Assembly (NCBI GenBank): GCA_947166565.1
Contig: CAMVEL010000005.1
Location: 1-64,000, forward strand
DNA: 64,000 nt
Direction of reading: 5' to 3'
Source: an uncultured Erysipelotrichaceae bacterium
Lineage (GTDB): Bacteria > Bacillota_I > Bacilli_A > RFN20 > CAG-826
Position 1 is the first letter of the stretch. Each line of letters begins with the position of its first letter. Both the position numbers and the translations under genes were made by a program. Of the stretch, positions 51,159 through 62,600 are shown piece by piece. The notes beneath the pieces were generated by a model. That model searched no databases and was not told the DNA's origin. It saw only the letters and a list, made by a program, of their open reading frames with translations.

Positions 51159-52493
51159 TTTCTTACGATGTTCTTCCTTCCATTTGAGGATCGCTTCTAG
51201 CCGCGGTCCGTATTTAGCTTCCATGCCTTGCTTTGATGGACGGTAATAACGTTTATCCTTAAGAGAAGGAGGCAAACAGACCATCGGGGTTAGTTTCTCC
51301 TCGAAGTCATGGGCGTAAAGATAACCTTCGCCATAGCCAAGATCCTTCATGAGCTTGGTTGGGGCGTTACGGATATATAAAGGCACGGGTTCCGCGATTC
51401 CTTCAAGCGCGTCTTTGGCCGCTTCGTTATAAGCGACTTCCAGGGCGTTGCTTTTTGGGGCAAGCGACATATAGACGACGGCCTCAGTAAGGATGACGTT
51501 GCATTCTGGCATGCCGATGTTCTTGCAGGCTTCGAAAGCGGCGACTGCAAGGGGTAAGGCGTGGGTATCGGCCATACCGACATCTTCGGATGCGCAACGG
51601 ATGACGCGTCTAGCGATATATAGGGGGTCTTCCCCGGCTTCAAGCATCCTTGCAAGCCAATATGTCGCGGCATCGGGGTCGCTGTTCCTCATCGATTTAT
51701 GGAGGGCGGAGATGATGTCATATTTCTGATCGCCTCCCTTATCGTAAAGAAGCGACTTGCGCGCGGTTATCTCCTCAACGGAAGCGATGCTGATATGGGT
51801 TAAGCCTTCCGCATCGACTTCGCCATTCAAAACGGCCATCTCCAAGGTAGATAAGGCTTTTCTAGCATCCCCGTTAGCGAAAGAAGCGATCATCGGGATT
51901 GCGCCTTCCTCCGCCTCAATCTTTTGTTTGCCAAAGCCGTTCTCGGAGGTTAAGGCCCTATTGAGCAACACTTCTATATCCTTGCTTGAAAGAGCTTGGA
52001 GGACGAAGACTTTGCATCTTGAAAGAAGAGCGGCGTTAACCTCAAACGAGGGGTTTTCGGTCGTGGCCCCAATAAGGATGATCGAGCCTTTTTCGACATA
52101 AGGGAGGAAAGCGTCTTGCTGAGCTTTGTTGAATCGATGGATTTCATCGACGAAAAGAATCGTCCTTTCGCCTATTTTCCTTCCTTCCTCGCTTTGCTCC
52201 ATGACCTCCTTGATCTCCTTGATGCCAGAGGTGACCGCGGAGAAATTGATGAAGCGGGATTTGGTTTTCTCGGCGATGATTGAGGCAAGGGTCGTCTTCC
52301 CGACTCCGGGAGGACCCCAAAAGATCATCGAGGTGACCTTATCTTCCTCGATTAGTCTTCTAAGGACCTTACCTTCTCCTAAAAGATGGGTTTGGCCCAC
52401 GAATTCGTCTAAGCCCTTTGGACGGAGCCTAGCCGCAAGAGGAAGGGCTTCGCTAGCCTTTTCCTCGAATAGGTTCAACTGTTCGTTAATCAT
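51156..52493 (-). CDS. rarA: Replication-associated recombination ATPase RarA (MgsA)
   Basis: This AAA+ protein acts at stalled replication forks. The 445-residue protein has PLAARLRPKGLDEFVGQTHLLG near the N-terminus, Walker A FWGPPGVGKTTLA near 58-70, Walker B ILFVDEIHRFNKAQQDAFLP near 111-130, sensor 1 IGATTENPSF and the C-terminal tetramer domain with LGYGEGYLYAHDF. The length fits the family. It begins 6 bp after the PP2C/ATPase gene of the NRPS operon, with no terminator between, so it may be co-transcribed by read-through. Confidence 0.95.
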   Translation of the reverse strand: MINEQLNLFEEKASEALPLAARLRPKGLDEFVGQTHLLGEGKVLRRLIEEDKVTSMIFWGPPGVGKTTLASIIAEKTKSRFINFSAVTSGIKEIKEVMEQSEEGRKIGERTILFVDEIHRFNKAQQDAFLPYVEKGSIILIGATTENPSFEVNAALLSRCKVFVLQALSSKDIEVLLNRALTSENGFGKQKIEAEEGAIPMIASFANGDARKALSTLEMAVLNGEVDAEGLTHISIASVEEITARKSLLYDKGGDQKYDIISALHKSMRNSDPDAATYWLARMLEAGEDPLYIARRVIRCASEDVGMADTHALPLAVAAFEACKNIGMPECNVILTEAVVYMSLAPKSNALEVAYNEAAKDALEGIAEPVPLYIRNAPTKLMKDLGYGEGYLYAHDFEEKLTPMVCLPPSLKDKRYYRPSKQGMEAKYGPRLEAILKWKEEHRKK

Positions 52494-52499
52494 CGTCTT

Positions 52500-54566
52500 T
52501 TATTTATAGTCTTTCCTGAACGAAAGGATGTTACGCCTTGCAACGTAGGTGTGGGTGATTTCATCAAGCATCGACTGGGCCATCAAAATCCCAAGGCCAC
52601 CCGCTTCGTTTTCATCATACTCCGGTTTATCGGTAAGAGGATCAAATTGAATGCCGTGATCGACGAGGGTTCCCTTAACGGAAGAACCATCATCGCGAAG
52701 GACGAGCATCGCTGGCTTATCGCCGGATTCCGAATAATTGACGACATTGGAGCAAAGTTCATCCATGATAACCTGGATTTTGCTGATGAAGGCCATATCT
52801 TTGCCTTCGAGGAAGTCATCGATGAAGGGCTCGACTTTTGTTAGTCCTTCGGGAGTGGCTTCGAATATCAAAGTGCGTTCCCTGACGTAATCGAGCGAGA
52901 CCATGCAGGCATCATCGCTTTGTTCAGCGGTTTTGACGAAGTCCGCGACGGCTTCCCACATCGCGTGGAAGCTAAGCTCGCTAGGAAGGGAGGCGTTTTT
53001 GTTGAGGGCCTCGCGGATCCTTTCCTTGCCGAAGAGGTTGCCATCGATATCCATGGCTTCGGAGACCCCGTCTGTATAAAGGAAGAGGCGGTCGCCTGGG
53101 ACCAATTTTATCTTTTGATCAACGAATTCAAGGCCTTCGTCCATGCCAAGCATGAGGTTAGCTTCTTCATCGAGGGGTTCATACACCCCGTTATGGCCAA
53201 GGAAGACGGGTTCATGCCCGCAGTTGACGTAATGGAGCCATCCCGTCTTGACATTGAGGACCGCTAAGAAGGCGGTGACGAAGAAATTCTCCGCATTGTC
53301 TTCGCAAAGGATCTTGTTGGCTTCGTCGACATCAAGGTCTTTTAAGGCAAGACGCAAGAGCATATTGGCCTTAGCCATGAACAAAGCGGCCGGAACGCCC
53401 TTGCCGGAAACGTCGCCAACGAAGAATCCGACATGGTCTTCATCGATTTGGAAATAGTTATACAAATCACCACCGACTTCCTTCGCCGGCTTCATGGTGC
53501 CTCTTATTAGGAAATTCTCGCCAATCAATGGAGCGGAAGGGACCATTGAGGATTGGATGCGTTCGGCCAAGGCGAGGTCGGCGTTGATCTTCTCCTCGAA
53601 TATTGCCGATTGACGTACCTTTTCTGAATAATCGGCGATAGCTTCTTGGGTGAAATAAAGCGAATTGTTGAGGTCGCTTATCTCGTTCTCGGTCCTTCGT
53701 TTGCTTAAGCCAAAGAGCACCTCCGGCTTTCCTTCTTTTAAGGAGGCGACGTATTCGTTCCCCGTTTTGGAAAGGCGATGGAGGGGGTTGATGATAAGAA
53801 GATAAAGCAATAAGGCGATGATGCCGGTTAAGACCACTAAGAGGATGCTAGCGACGATCGCGAAGTTTTGGGTGAATCTTGACATAGCCGCGTAGACTTC
53901 GCCGACCGCGGTTTCCCTAACAAGCCAATAACGATGGGCCCCACCATAATCCTCGGGATGGACGGGGTGGGCCACTTCGCATAGATAAAGACCGCTTACG
54001 AGCAATTTTCCAAGGTGTCTATCATTCACCGTCTCTCCATAGAATCCTTCTTCGACGGCATAGGAGGGTTTTTCGAAGAAAGCCCCGATATAAAGGGAAA
54101 TCGCATCGACCTTATCGGCCTCGTCGATTGCATCTGAACTGCAAATCAAGACGAAACGGTTCGTGGCGGTATCTTCATAGAAAATGCCAACGAAGGTGGT
54201 AACATAACGTTGGAGTCGTTCTCTGCAAGCTACATAAAGCTGGGTGAAGGAGCTCGATTGGATTGTCGCGACGTATTCTTTTTCTTCCGCGCTTCCTGGA
54301 ACAAAGGGCTTTTCGGGCTTGTTGTCCTCGTATTTTTTGACGATTGGGGAACAGGCATACCCGATAATGTTTTCCTCTTCATCGGAAGTAAAAGACGACT
54401 GCAATGTATGAAGATCGGTGTTATCGTTGGTGACAGCAGCTTGGTATGAGGAGTCCTGGATAACGAAATAGGCTCCCGTATAAATTCCGCCCAATCCCAA
54501 AACTATTGCCAAGATTGTAGGCAAAAGAATCGACAAAGCCAGTGGGAAACGGCGTTTCTTTTTCAT
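52500..54566 (-). CDS. Membrane sensor with SpoIIE/RsbU PP2C phosphatase and RsbW-like ATPase domain
   Basis: This 688-residue protein has a membrane segment at about 8-36, an outside sensor part (about 37-233) and a second membrane segment (about 234-259). A HAMP-like linker and coiled stretch (about 260-340) follow, then a PP2C/SpoIIE phosphatase domain (about 345-560) with metal residues in EVGGDLYN (D367), GDVSGKG (D385), YTDGVSE (D499) and SDDACMV (D551/552). A C-terminal GHKL ATPase domain (about 575-688) has the N-box E603-N607 and GGLGI (656-660). The phosphatase should dephosphorylate the STAS protein; the kinase domain should phosphorylate it. Both activities in one chain is unusual. 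The gene overlaps the STAS gene by 4 bp. Confidence 0.9.
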   Translation of the reverse strand: MKKKRRFPLALSILLPTILAIVLGLGGIYTGAYFVIQDSSYQAAVTNDNTDLHTLQSSFTSDEEENIIGYACSPIVKKYEDNKPEKPFVPGSAEEKEYVATIQSSSFTQLYVACRERLQRYVTTFVGIFYEDTATNRFVLICSSDAIDEADKVDAISLYIGAFFEKPSYAVEEGFYGETVNDRHLGKLLVSGLYLCEVAHPVHPEDYGGAHRYWLVRETAVGEVYAAMSRFTQNFAIVASILLVVLTGIIALLLYLLIINPLHRLSKTGNEYVASLKEGKPEVLFGLSKRRTENEISDLNNSLYFTQEAIADYSEKVRQSAIFEEKINADLALAERIQSSMVPSAPLIGENFLIRGTMKPAKEVGGDLYNYFQIDEDHVGFFVGDVSGKGVPAALFMAKANMLLRLALKDLDVDEANKILCEDNAENFFVTAFLAVLNVKTGWLHYVNCGHEPVFLGHNGVYEPLDEEANLMLGMDEGLEFVDQKIKLVPGDRLFLYTDGVSEAMDIDGNLFGKERIREALNKNASLPSELSFHAMWEAVADFVKTAEQSDDACMVSLDYVRERTLIFEATPEGLTKVEPFIDDFLEGKDMAFISKIQVIMDELCSNVVNYSESGDKPAMLVLRDDGSSVKGTLVDHGIQFDPLTDKPEYDENEAGGLGILMAQSMLDEITHTYVARRNILSFRKDYK

Positions 54567-54859
54567 TGTTTTAAGGTAACCTGATTGTTAAAGCCGGTGA
54601 CGCGGAATATTTCGAGGATGACCTCGTTCGAGTTTTCGACGATGACGTGTTCTTTGCCGCCTAAATTCTTACGGCAGGTGAAGAGCAACCTTAGTCCAGA
54701 AGAAGAAAGGTATTCGAGCTTCGCGAAGTCAAATACGATATCCGTGTAGCCGTTTTCCTCATCTAGGGATTTCGCAAGAAGGGGTGAGGTGTTGGTATCA
54801 AGCCTTCCTTCAAGCGCGACATGAAGGACATTTCCTTCGAGTTTCTTTGAGATTTCCAT
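54563..54859 (-). CDS. STAS-domain anti-anti-sigma factor (RsbV/SpoIIAA-like)
   Basis: This 98-residue protein is one STAS domain. The phosphorylation site is expected at S54 in YLSSSGLRLL (50-59), aligned with DSSG of SpoIIAA, where Ser replaces the usual Asp at 52. The N-terminal ISKKLEGNVLHVALEGRLDT is typical. It should switch between an unphosphorylated form that binds an RsbW-type kinase and a phosphorylated form. The partners are probably the ATPase domains encoded on either side. It overlaps the phosphatase gene by 4 bp and follows the MATE-kinase gene by 12 bp, with AGGAG 9 nt from the start. Confidence 0.92.
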   Translation of the reverse strand: MEISKKLEGNVLHVALEGRLDTNTSPLLAKSLDEENGYTDIVFDFAKLEYLSSSGLRLLFTCRKNLGGKEHVIVENSNEVILEIFRVTGFNNQVTLKQ

Positions 54860-54871
54860 AATCTATTTCTC

Positions 54872-56683
54872 CTAGGCAATTTTGATTTCCATAATTGTGT
54901 TATTTGTATTGAGAACGCGCAAGTACTTGAAATCGCTTGCGATTTTGCGTACAAGCTCGATTCCGTGGAATTTGCTTTCCTCGTCCTCATCCGCCTTATA
55001 CGCGGTTGGGTCGAAGGTTAGCCCGTCGTCACGAACCCTCAACAATAGACCGACTTCGGTCCTTGTCAGGTTGACGTCGATATAACGGGCATGCGAATCC
55101 CTCTTATAACCGTATTCGATGATGTTGTCGATGATTTCCTCGGTCGCTAGAGCCAAGATGGCGGAAGCCTTCTCATCATGGGAGAGTTCGAGGGCTTTGG
55201 CTTGAATCGTCTCGATGATCGAGGATATCTCGTTGCTGTTAGCGGGAATCGACAAATCGACGACCCCCTCGTTTTTCTTGGTATAAGGTAAAAGCAATAA
55301 GCCTTTCCCGCTATAATGCTTGGTCTTTTTGCCAACGATGACCCAGACGATCGTCGCAATGGCGCCGACCCCTTCCATGATGATGACCCCGTAGGAGAAG
55401 CCCATTACGCCCATTGCCATCATTAGGAAATAGACGGATATCGGCCCTGCCAATCCTACGCGTACCGCATTGCCTACCAAAACTGGGGCATTGATCATCA
55501 GCGAAGGATAATAATAGGAGAAGAAGCGGTTCAATGAATAAAGCAGGAAGGATGTCGAGTAGATGCGCATGACCAATAACGGATCCAAATCGGCTTTCGA
55601 CGAAGCTAGAAGCTCGCTGTTCACGTTATCTAGGCTGACACCAAATATATATAGATAAATATTTGGGAAAGCGATGGATACGACCATCAGGACAACCGTT
55701 ACCCCCATGGCGATAAGGAAGACCCTTCTTGTCACCGCACGCACTCCAAAATAGTCTTTCTCCCCGAACAACGAGGAAACGACCGAAGGCATTACCTGGA
55801 AAATGCCGATTATGAAGAGATCGATGACGAAGGAGATGTTGCTTAGCATCGCAAACACGGGCATCTCGCCAGTCGTCAAATAGGAAGTGGCCGCTAGATT
55901 CAAAACAAGGCAATAGACCACGGACAAGGCGATCAATAACCCTGATGAACTTCCCGCCCTAAGGATGTCTTTGGCAAAGGCAAAAGACCCTTTGAATGGG
56001 GTTTTGAGATTGATGGCCCTCGTCTTGGATTTAAGATAGGGGAAGAAGACGACCATCCCCGCAATTAGGCCGATTCCTAAACTTCCGGCGACCCCATACA
56101 TCACATAATCGGGAGGAAGGGTCAAGCAGAAAAGTATTTCGACGCCGATATGGACGACGTTGCCAATGACAAAGAACAATGCCCCAAGGTTTGGGCTATT
56201 GTCCGAAGGAAGGAAATAGGCGAGGACTAGGGCAAGGGCAATGATGGGGGATTGGAAGCAATAGACTTTGACGTATTGGGAAATCATCGGGGCGAGATCT
56301 TGGAAATTGCCCGCAAACCAATTGGAGATGATATCGCCAAGAAACAAACCTAATGGGACGAAGATGAGACTGACGAAAAAGGCGAGGAACATCGATAGTT
56401 TGAAAGCCTTTGAGGCTTCCGAAACAAGTCGTTTTCCTAAGAATCCGGCTCCAACGATAGCAACGCCGGAAGCTATGGTCATGCCAGGGAGTTGGACGAG
56501 ATAAACGATTGGTAAGGCCAAAGAAGAGGCACTAAGAGCATCTCCCCCAAGGAAGTTACCGATGACGATCGCATCCGCCAAGGAACCGAATTGCATGGCC
56601 AAAACCATCAATACCGTGGGGATGAGGTATTGGTAGAACTTCTTACGGAGAATGTTGTCGTTACGCGAATAGGAGATAGCCAT
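54872..56683 (-). CDS. MATE-family exporter fused to an RsbW-like ATPase domain
   Basis: This 603-residue fusion has a MATE/MOP flippase part with twelve hydrophobic segments (about 1-460). Typical features are the MQFGSLADAIVIGNFLG start and repeated GxG-rich helices. A cytoplasmic GHKL serine-kinase-type domain (about 475-603) follows, with N-box E516-N520 (EEIIDN), the DDGLTFDP nucleotide motif (552-559) and a G2 region FHGIELVRK (572-580) that lacks one of the usual glycines. The gene starts 8 bp after the NRPS stop with GAGGTG ahead of the ATG. It likely exports the NRPS product and signals through its kinase domain to the STAS protein. A regulator kinase fused to a transporter is very unusual. 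Confidence 0.88.
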   Translation of the reverse strand: MAISYSRNDNILRKKFYQYLIPTVLMVLAMQFGSLADAIVIGNFLGGDALSASSLALPIVYLVQLPGMTIASGVAIVGAGFLGKRLVSEASKAFKLSMFLAFFVSLIFVPLGLFLGDIISNWFAGNFQDLAPMISQYVKVYCFQSPIIALALVLAYFLPSDNSPNLGALFFVIGNVVHIGVEILFCLTLPPDYVMYGVAGSLGIGLIAGMVVFFPYLKSKTRAINLKTPFKGSFAFAKDILRAGSSSGLLIALSVVYCLVLNLAATSYLTTGEMPVFAMLSNISFVIDLFIIGIFQVMPSVVSSLFGEKDYFGVRAVTRRVFLIAMGVTVVLMVVSIAFPNIYLYIFGVSLDNVNSELLASSKADLDPLLVMRIYSTSFLLYSLNRFFSYYYPSLMINAPVLVGNAVRVGLAGPISVYFLMMAMGVMGFSYGVIIMEGVGAIATIVWVIVGKKTKHYSGKGLLLLPYTKKNEGVVDLSIPANSNEISSIIETIQAKALELSHDEKASAILALATEEIIDNIIEYGYKRDSHARYIDVNLTRTEVGLLLRVRDDGLTFDPTAYKADEDEESKFHGIELVRKIASDFKYLRVLNTNNTIMEIKIA

Positions 56684-56691
56684 ATTTCACC

Positions 56692-59600
56692 TCATTCGAA
56701 GAAGCCAAGCGTGGAGAGCGAGGCAATGGAACGATCGAGATATTTCTCGTCGGTAATCGGCCATTTATAGCCAAGGCGATAAAGGGCTTTAATGGTGAAG
56801 GAGTTATCGGAAAGGATATATTCCCTAGCGACGGATTCGGAGGAGTTATAGGAAATAAGACAGGAGACATCCATCTGTTTTTCCTCATCGCTCATGTATT
56901 CGTTTAACTTTGCCATGAATGTTTCGTCATCGACCATGGCAATCGGATAACCAAAGTCGTTCATCGCGGCGATGACGTCGCCAAGTTCGATTTCATGGGA
57001 GTTCGCGCTATGGAAGATGGTGAAGTCCTTCTTGGTCTTCGCAAGGAGGAGGATGGTCTTGGCGACCTCATCGATTGGCGAGAAGTCGATTGTGGAATCG
57101 GCCGCGGAAACCGGGAAGACCCCAAGTTTCTTGTAGGCTCTAATCGTCGCCATGAAGTTGTTGGTTCCGGAATTGACCTGGAATTCGCCATCCCTCGCAC
57201 GGCCCATGAGGTTGCCGACGCGGACGACTTTGGCGTCGAGTCCACGGTCATTGACCGCCTCAATCAAGGCTTCCTCGGCCTTGATCTTGGAATTGATGTA
57301 TTTGTTGGAAACGTCTTGCCCGAAGAAGATTTCACTCTCGTGGATACGTTTTTCCTTCGGGAATTTGTGTCCGACGTTCTCCCCAGCGACGGAAAGCGTC
57401 GAAACCTGCACCAAACGGGCTTTATGTTCCAAAGCCACCTCGATGAGGTTCTTGACCCCGCCGAAATTGACTTTCTCGATCGCGTCGGAGTTGGAGAAAT
57501 GCTTAACGACCGCGGCGCAGTTGACGATGAGTTCGAACTTCACGTCTTTTAAGACGTCGAGGAGGTTTTCGTTGGTGACGTCGGCCTCGAGTATTTGCAC
57601 GCGCTCACCCATTTCCTCGATGAAAGGATTATCGAAGTAGTATTCAAGCAACCCGTGTAGCCGTTCTTTGCCACTGATTGTCTTAGAGCCACGGACCAAG
57701 GCGAGGATCTTGGCTTTGCTATTCAGAAGCAATTCATGGAGGATATGGATTCCAAGGAAGCCGGTCGCCCCGGTTAGGAGGATGGCCTTGAAATCCGCTA
57801 GGCCCTCGGTGACCTCGTCGACTTTTTCGATGACGTTATTCTCAAGTCCTTGTTTGATTGGGGCGAGGTCTTCTTTCTTGGCCTCCTCTTTATGGCCTTG
57901 CGAAAGGGCCAAAGCCGCCAAATCGATGACGGTTGGGTTATCGAAGACGTCGGAATAGGAGATATTAAGGCCTTTGCCCATGGCAAGCATCGTGACTTTG
58001 GAGGCGCTTAAGGATGTGCCGCCGAGATCGAAGAAGTCGTCGTCTATCGACAATTCGTCGACGCCGAGGACGTGCTTGAAGATGTCATAAATCGTCTGCT
58101 GGGTCTCATTGCGTGGCAAACGTATACCTTTTTTGCTTTCCTTGGCGTTCATGACAGGATCTGGCAATGCCTTCTTGTTGACCTTCCCGTTATTGGTCAT
58201 CGGGATGGATTCAAGCCTCATGAAGACCTTTGGAATCATGTATGGGGTAAGGGTCTTCCCCAGATGTTCCTTCAAGGAAGCAACGGGGATTTCCTCTTTC
58301 GCTAGATAATAGCCAACGAGGAACTGACCTTCCTCTTTGGTCTCCTTGACGACGACGACGGAACGGGAAATGCCGGGATAGGAGCCCATGGCGTTTTCGA
58401 TTTCATCGAGTTCGACGCGAAGACCGCGTAATTTGACTTGGTTATCCTTGCGGCCGAAGAATTCGATGCGTCCATCGTAATTGATGCGGGCAAGGTCGCC
58501 TGAACGATAGGAGTAGACGCCATGGAAGTCGATGAATTTCTCTTTGGTGAGGTCGTCTCTATGGACATAGCCCCTAGCGACGCCTTCGCCTCCGATGAGG
58601 AGCTCGCCAATCGCCCCAAACGGCAAACGGCGGAGATTTCCGTCGATGATATAGGTCTTGACGTTATTATCTGGATAACCAATGGTGATGCGATCGCTGG
58701 TGACGCGGTCCATCGTGCAGGAAACGGTGGCCTCGGTTGGGCCGTAGCCGTTTTGAATGAAGCACTTCATACCGCGGTCGCGCATCTTGGCGATCATTGA
58801 GGCCGGAAGAGCCTCCGCGCCCAAATCGATGATGTTAAGGTTGCGGAAAGCGACCATGACGTCTTCGATATCCAAGACGTTATTGACGTAAGATGGAGTG
58901 GTCGTGATGATATCGACCTTATTCTCGATCATGCGCTTTGCGAGCATGACGGGGTTAAGGATTTCGTCTTCGGAGGCAATCATGACGGTCATGCCATTAG
59001 CTAATGGGACGAATTCTTCCTGGATGGAAAGATCGAAGCTTAGGGATGCCAAGGAAGCCGCGACATGGCAATAGTTGATATATTCGTCAACGATGAAGTT
59101 ATGTGGGGTGTTATACACGAAATTGGAAAGGCTATGATGCTCGATCATGACGCCTTTTGGCTTGCCGGTCGAACCGGAGGTGTAGATGCAATAGGCAAGC
59201 GAATTCTTCGGGATTTCCACGCGGATTGGGTCTTTTGGTTCGTTGGCCAAGATATCTTCCAATAGGAGGAAGTTGGTATTTCCGAACGTGGCCTTTTTCG
59301 CTTCATAGAGGGCTTTGGTGGTCAAAACCGCTTTCGCTTCGGAATCCTCGGCGATATAGAGGATGCGTTCATCCGGGTAAGCGGGATCGACGGGGACGAA
59401 ACAAGCGCCAGCCCGCATAACGCCTTCCCTAGCGACATAGCAATTGGCAATGCGCGGGACCATGACGACGACCTTATCGTCAGGCTTGAGGCCAAGTTTC
59501 AATAAGGCGGAGGCCACTTGGTTCATGCGCTCATCCATTTGGGCGTAGGTGAGGCTTTCGTCGATGCCGACGACCGCGAGTTTATCGGGATTGGCCTTGA

Positions 59601-62600
59601 CCTGTTCCTCGAACATATCCAAATAGGAGCCTTTTGGTAGAGGATCTTCGGTTTGGTTATGGACGTCCATTTCCTTTGCGACTTTTTCATCACAAAGAAC
59701 GATTTCGTTTAGGGCCTTCTTGGAAATGAATCCCTTGATGACCATCTCAAAGAGGGAGGTGAAATAACGCATCGTCTCTTCGCGATAGAGGTTACTTGGG
59801 TATTCGTAATGGAGACGGTAGCAATCCTTTCCTTCTAAGCAATCGACGGAGAAGGCGGCTTTGACTTCATCGCCGTTGAGGTGGATTAGTTCGGCCTTCT
59901 CGCCGCCGATGGAATCCGGGAGGAAACCATCCCCTTGGTAAGCGAACATGACGTCTGCTTTGACATCGAAGTCACGGCTGATGTCGGCAAAGGAATAAAG
60001 GGTGCGTTCCTCGCTCTTTTGGAGTTGTTCGGAAAGTTTTTTGATGAAGTCCAAGGTATTCTCGTTGGCCTCGATTTTCGCGTAAGCCGGCAAGGTCTTG
60101 ACCATCATCGTGACGCTTCTAGCGGTGAAGGAGCTATCGCGCCCTGAATAAATGGAGGTGAACAAGGCGTCCTCGTTCCCGTTCCATTTGGCTAAGGCAT
60201 AGGCGAAAACGGCATTGAAGAATCCGTTTTGGTTGAGGCCATTATCCTTTAGGAACTTCGCGATGTCACCCTTAGAAACGGATAGATCATAGTCTTGCTC
60301 CAAAGGTTTTTCTTCTTTGGGCAATTCGTATTCTTTGCGCGGTAAAGACGGCGAATCGACGCCATCGAGGAAGGAAGCGTAATGGGCTTTTTGCTCATTA
60401 AGCGCATCGGGGGTTGCCTCTTTTTCTTCCTTCAAGGCGATTTGGAAGCCGTTGCGGCGTTCCCCTTCGATTTCTTCGCCTTTGTATAGTTTATCGATAT
60501 CTTCCATCAAAACCGCTAAGGAAGAGCCGTCGCTAGCGATATGGTGGGTATCAAGGAAGAGGTAGTTTTCCTTTCCTTCATAGATCCTCGCCTGATAGAA
60601 AGGACCCTTTATCAAGTCATAGGCGGTTAAGGCAAACGGCATCTTTGGATCGCCTTTGATGCGCTCGACCCTAACTTCGTCGTTAAGGGCGGGGACGACG
60701 CGGGGATCGCCGGATTCGCCGACGATGAGATGGCCCTTCAAATAAGGATGGGCATCGATCGCCTTCTTGATGGATTCCTCAAGACGGTTCAAATCGGTCT
60801 TCTTGGAAAGGCGATAAAGAAGCGGGATGTTATAGAGGGTTGAGCCAGGATGGGAGAAGCATTCGACGTAAATGCCCTGCTGGGTTTTCGTCAATGGGTA
60901 ATCCGGAAGCTCTTCGTATTCTTCTTCCTCGTTGCCTCCGCTTAAGGAAGCAAGCGCGCGGATCGTTGAGTTTTGACGGAGCAAGGCCGTAGTCAAATCA
61001 ACGCCCATAGTCTGCGAGAAGATGGTGATGAATTTGATGGAGGAGATCGAAGTCAAACCCGATTCGAACAAATCGGCGGTGACGGAAATGTCGTTATAGC
61101 CAAGGATCTTCCTGGCGATTTCGAGGATTTTCGTTTCCGCTTCGTTAGCAGGAGGAACGACCTCCGCTTCCTTTCTTTCTGGAAGTGGAAGGGCGCGTTT
61201 ATTGACCTTGCTGTTTTGGTTTAGAGGAATCTTCTCGATCTGCATCATGACCTCTGGGACCATGTAAGGAGGTTTGCGTTCCCCGATGAAGGATTTGATA
61301 TCATCCAAATCAAGGGTCTTGTCGGAAACGACGTAACCGGCGATGAAGGAACCTCCGCTTGGGGCGGGATAGGCGTTGACGGTCGCGTCTTTCACGCCTG
61401 GATAATCGCGAATTACGCGTTCGACTTCGCTAAGCTCGATACGGAAGCCACGGATCTTGACCTGCCCGTCCTTACGGCCAATGAAATCGCAGGTCCCGTC
61501 TTTTAGGAATCGCACCACGTCACCCGTGAAATACATTCTGGAGTAGTAGCCATCGTCCTCGAACGGATTCTTGAGGAAGGCCTTCGCGTTTTCCTCCGGT
61601 CTATTCTTATAGCCTCTAGCAACCTGAGGTCCGGAGCAATATAAATAGCCAGGAACCCCATATGGGAGAGGCCTCATCTTCTTATCGAGGACATAGAGAT
61701 GGCAAATCGCATGTCCTTTGCCAATGGGAACACGGTAATAGAGGCGATCGACCTCATGACCGGTGATGGTGATCGTGCATTCGGTTGGGCCATAGCCATT
61801 CACGAGGATAAAGCCCTTAGGAGGCTTCACTGGAACGAGTTTCTCACCGCCAACCGTTAGATATACAAGGCTATTGTTCTCATAGTCTTCCGCAAATTGG
61901 CGCCCGACCTGGGTGGTCATCAAACCATGGGTTAAGTGGTTTTCCTCGATGTATTCGTTGAGGCGCTTCAAATCAAGACGCATGGTCTCGTCGATGATAT
62001 AAAGCGGCAAGCCATTGCATAAAGCCCCATAAAGGTCATACATGTTCGCGTCGAAACCATAAGAAGCGTAAGCGAAGAAGCGGGATTCCGGAGTGATCTT
62101 CAAGGTCTTCCTCTGCCATTGCACATAGGCGGAGATGTTATGGTGTTCAAGTTGGACGCCCTTTGGCTTTCCGGTGGAGCCGGAGGTATAGAGCATGATG
62201 TAGAGATCGTCTTTTCCTGGACGGGGTTGCTTTAAACCTAACCGTGGCAAATTCGGAATCTCATCGATGAAGAGGATTGGCCCTTTGAAGGAAGGAACGC
62301 GTTCCTCGAGCCCCCTTTGGCAAATGAGGATCTGGGCCTCCGCGTCTTCCATCATGAAGGCAAGACGTTCGTCTGGATAAGCGGGATCAAGGGGCTGATA
62401 GGCCGCGCCTGATTTCAAAACGCCCAAAGAGGCGATGGCCATGTATTCGTTTCTGCCGATTAGGATCGAGACGATTTGGTTTGGTTTAACGCCTTTATCG
62501 ATGATGTAATCTGAAATGCGGTCGGACAATTCCCCTAATTGCCCGTAGCTGATACGCCTATCGCCGGAGATGACCGCGTCTTTTTCCGGGTGAGCGGCGA

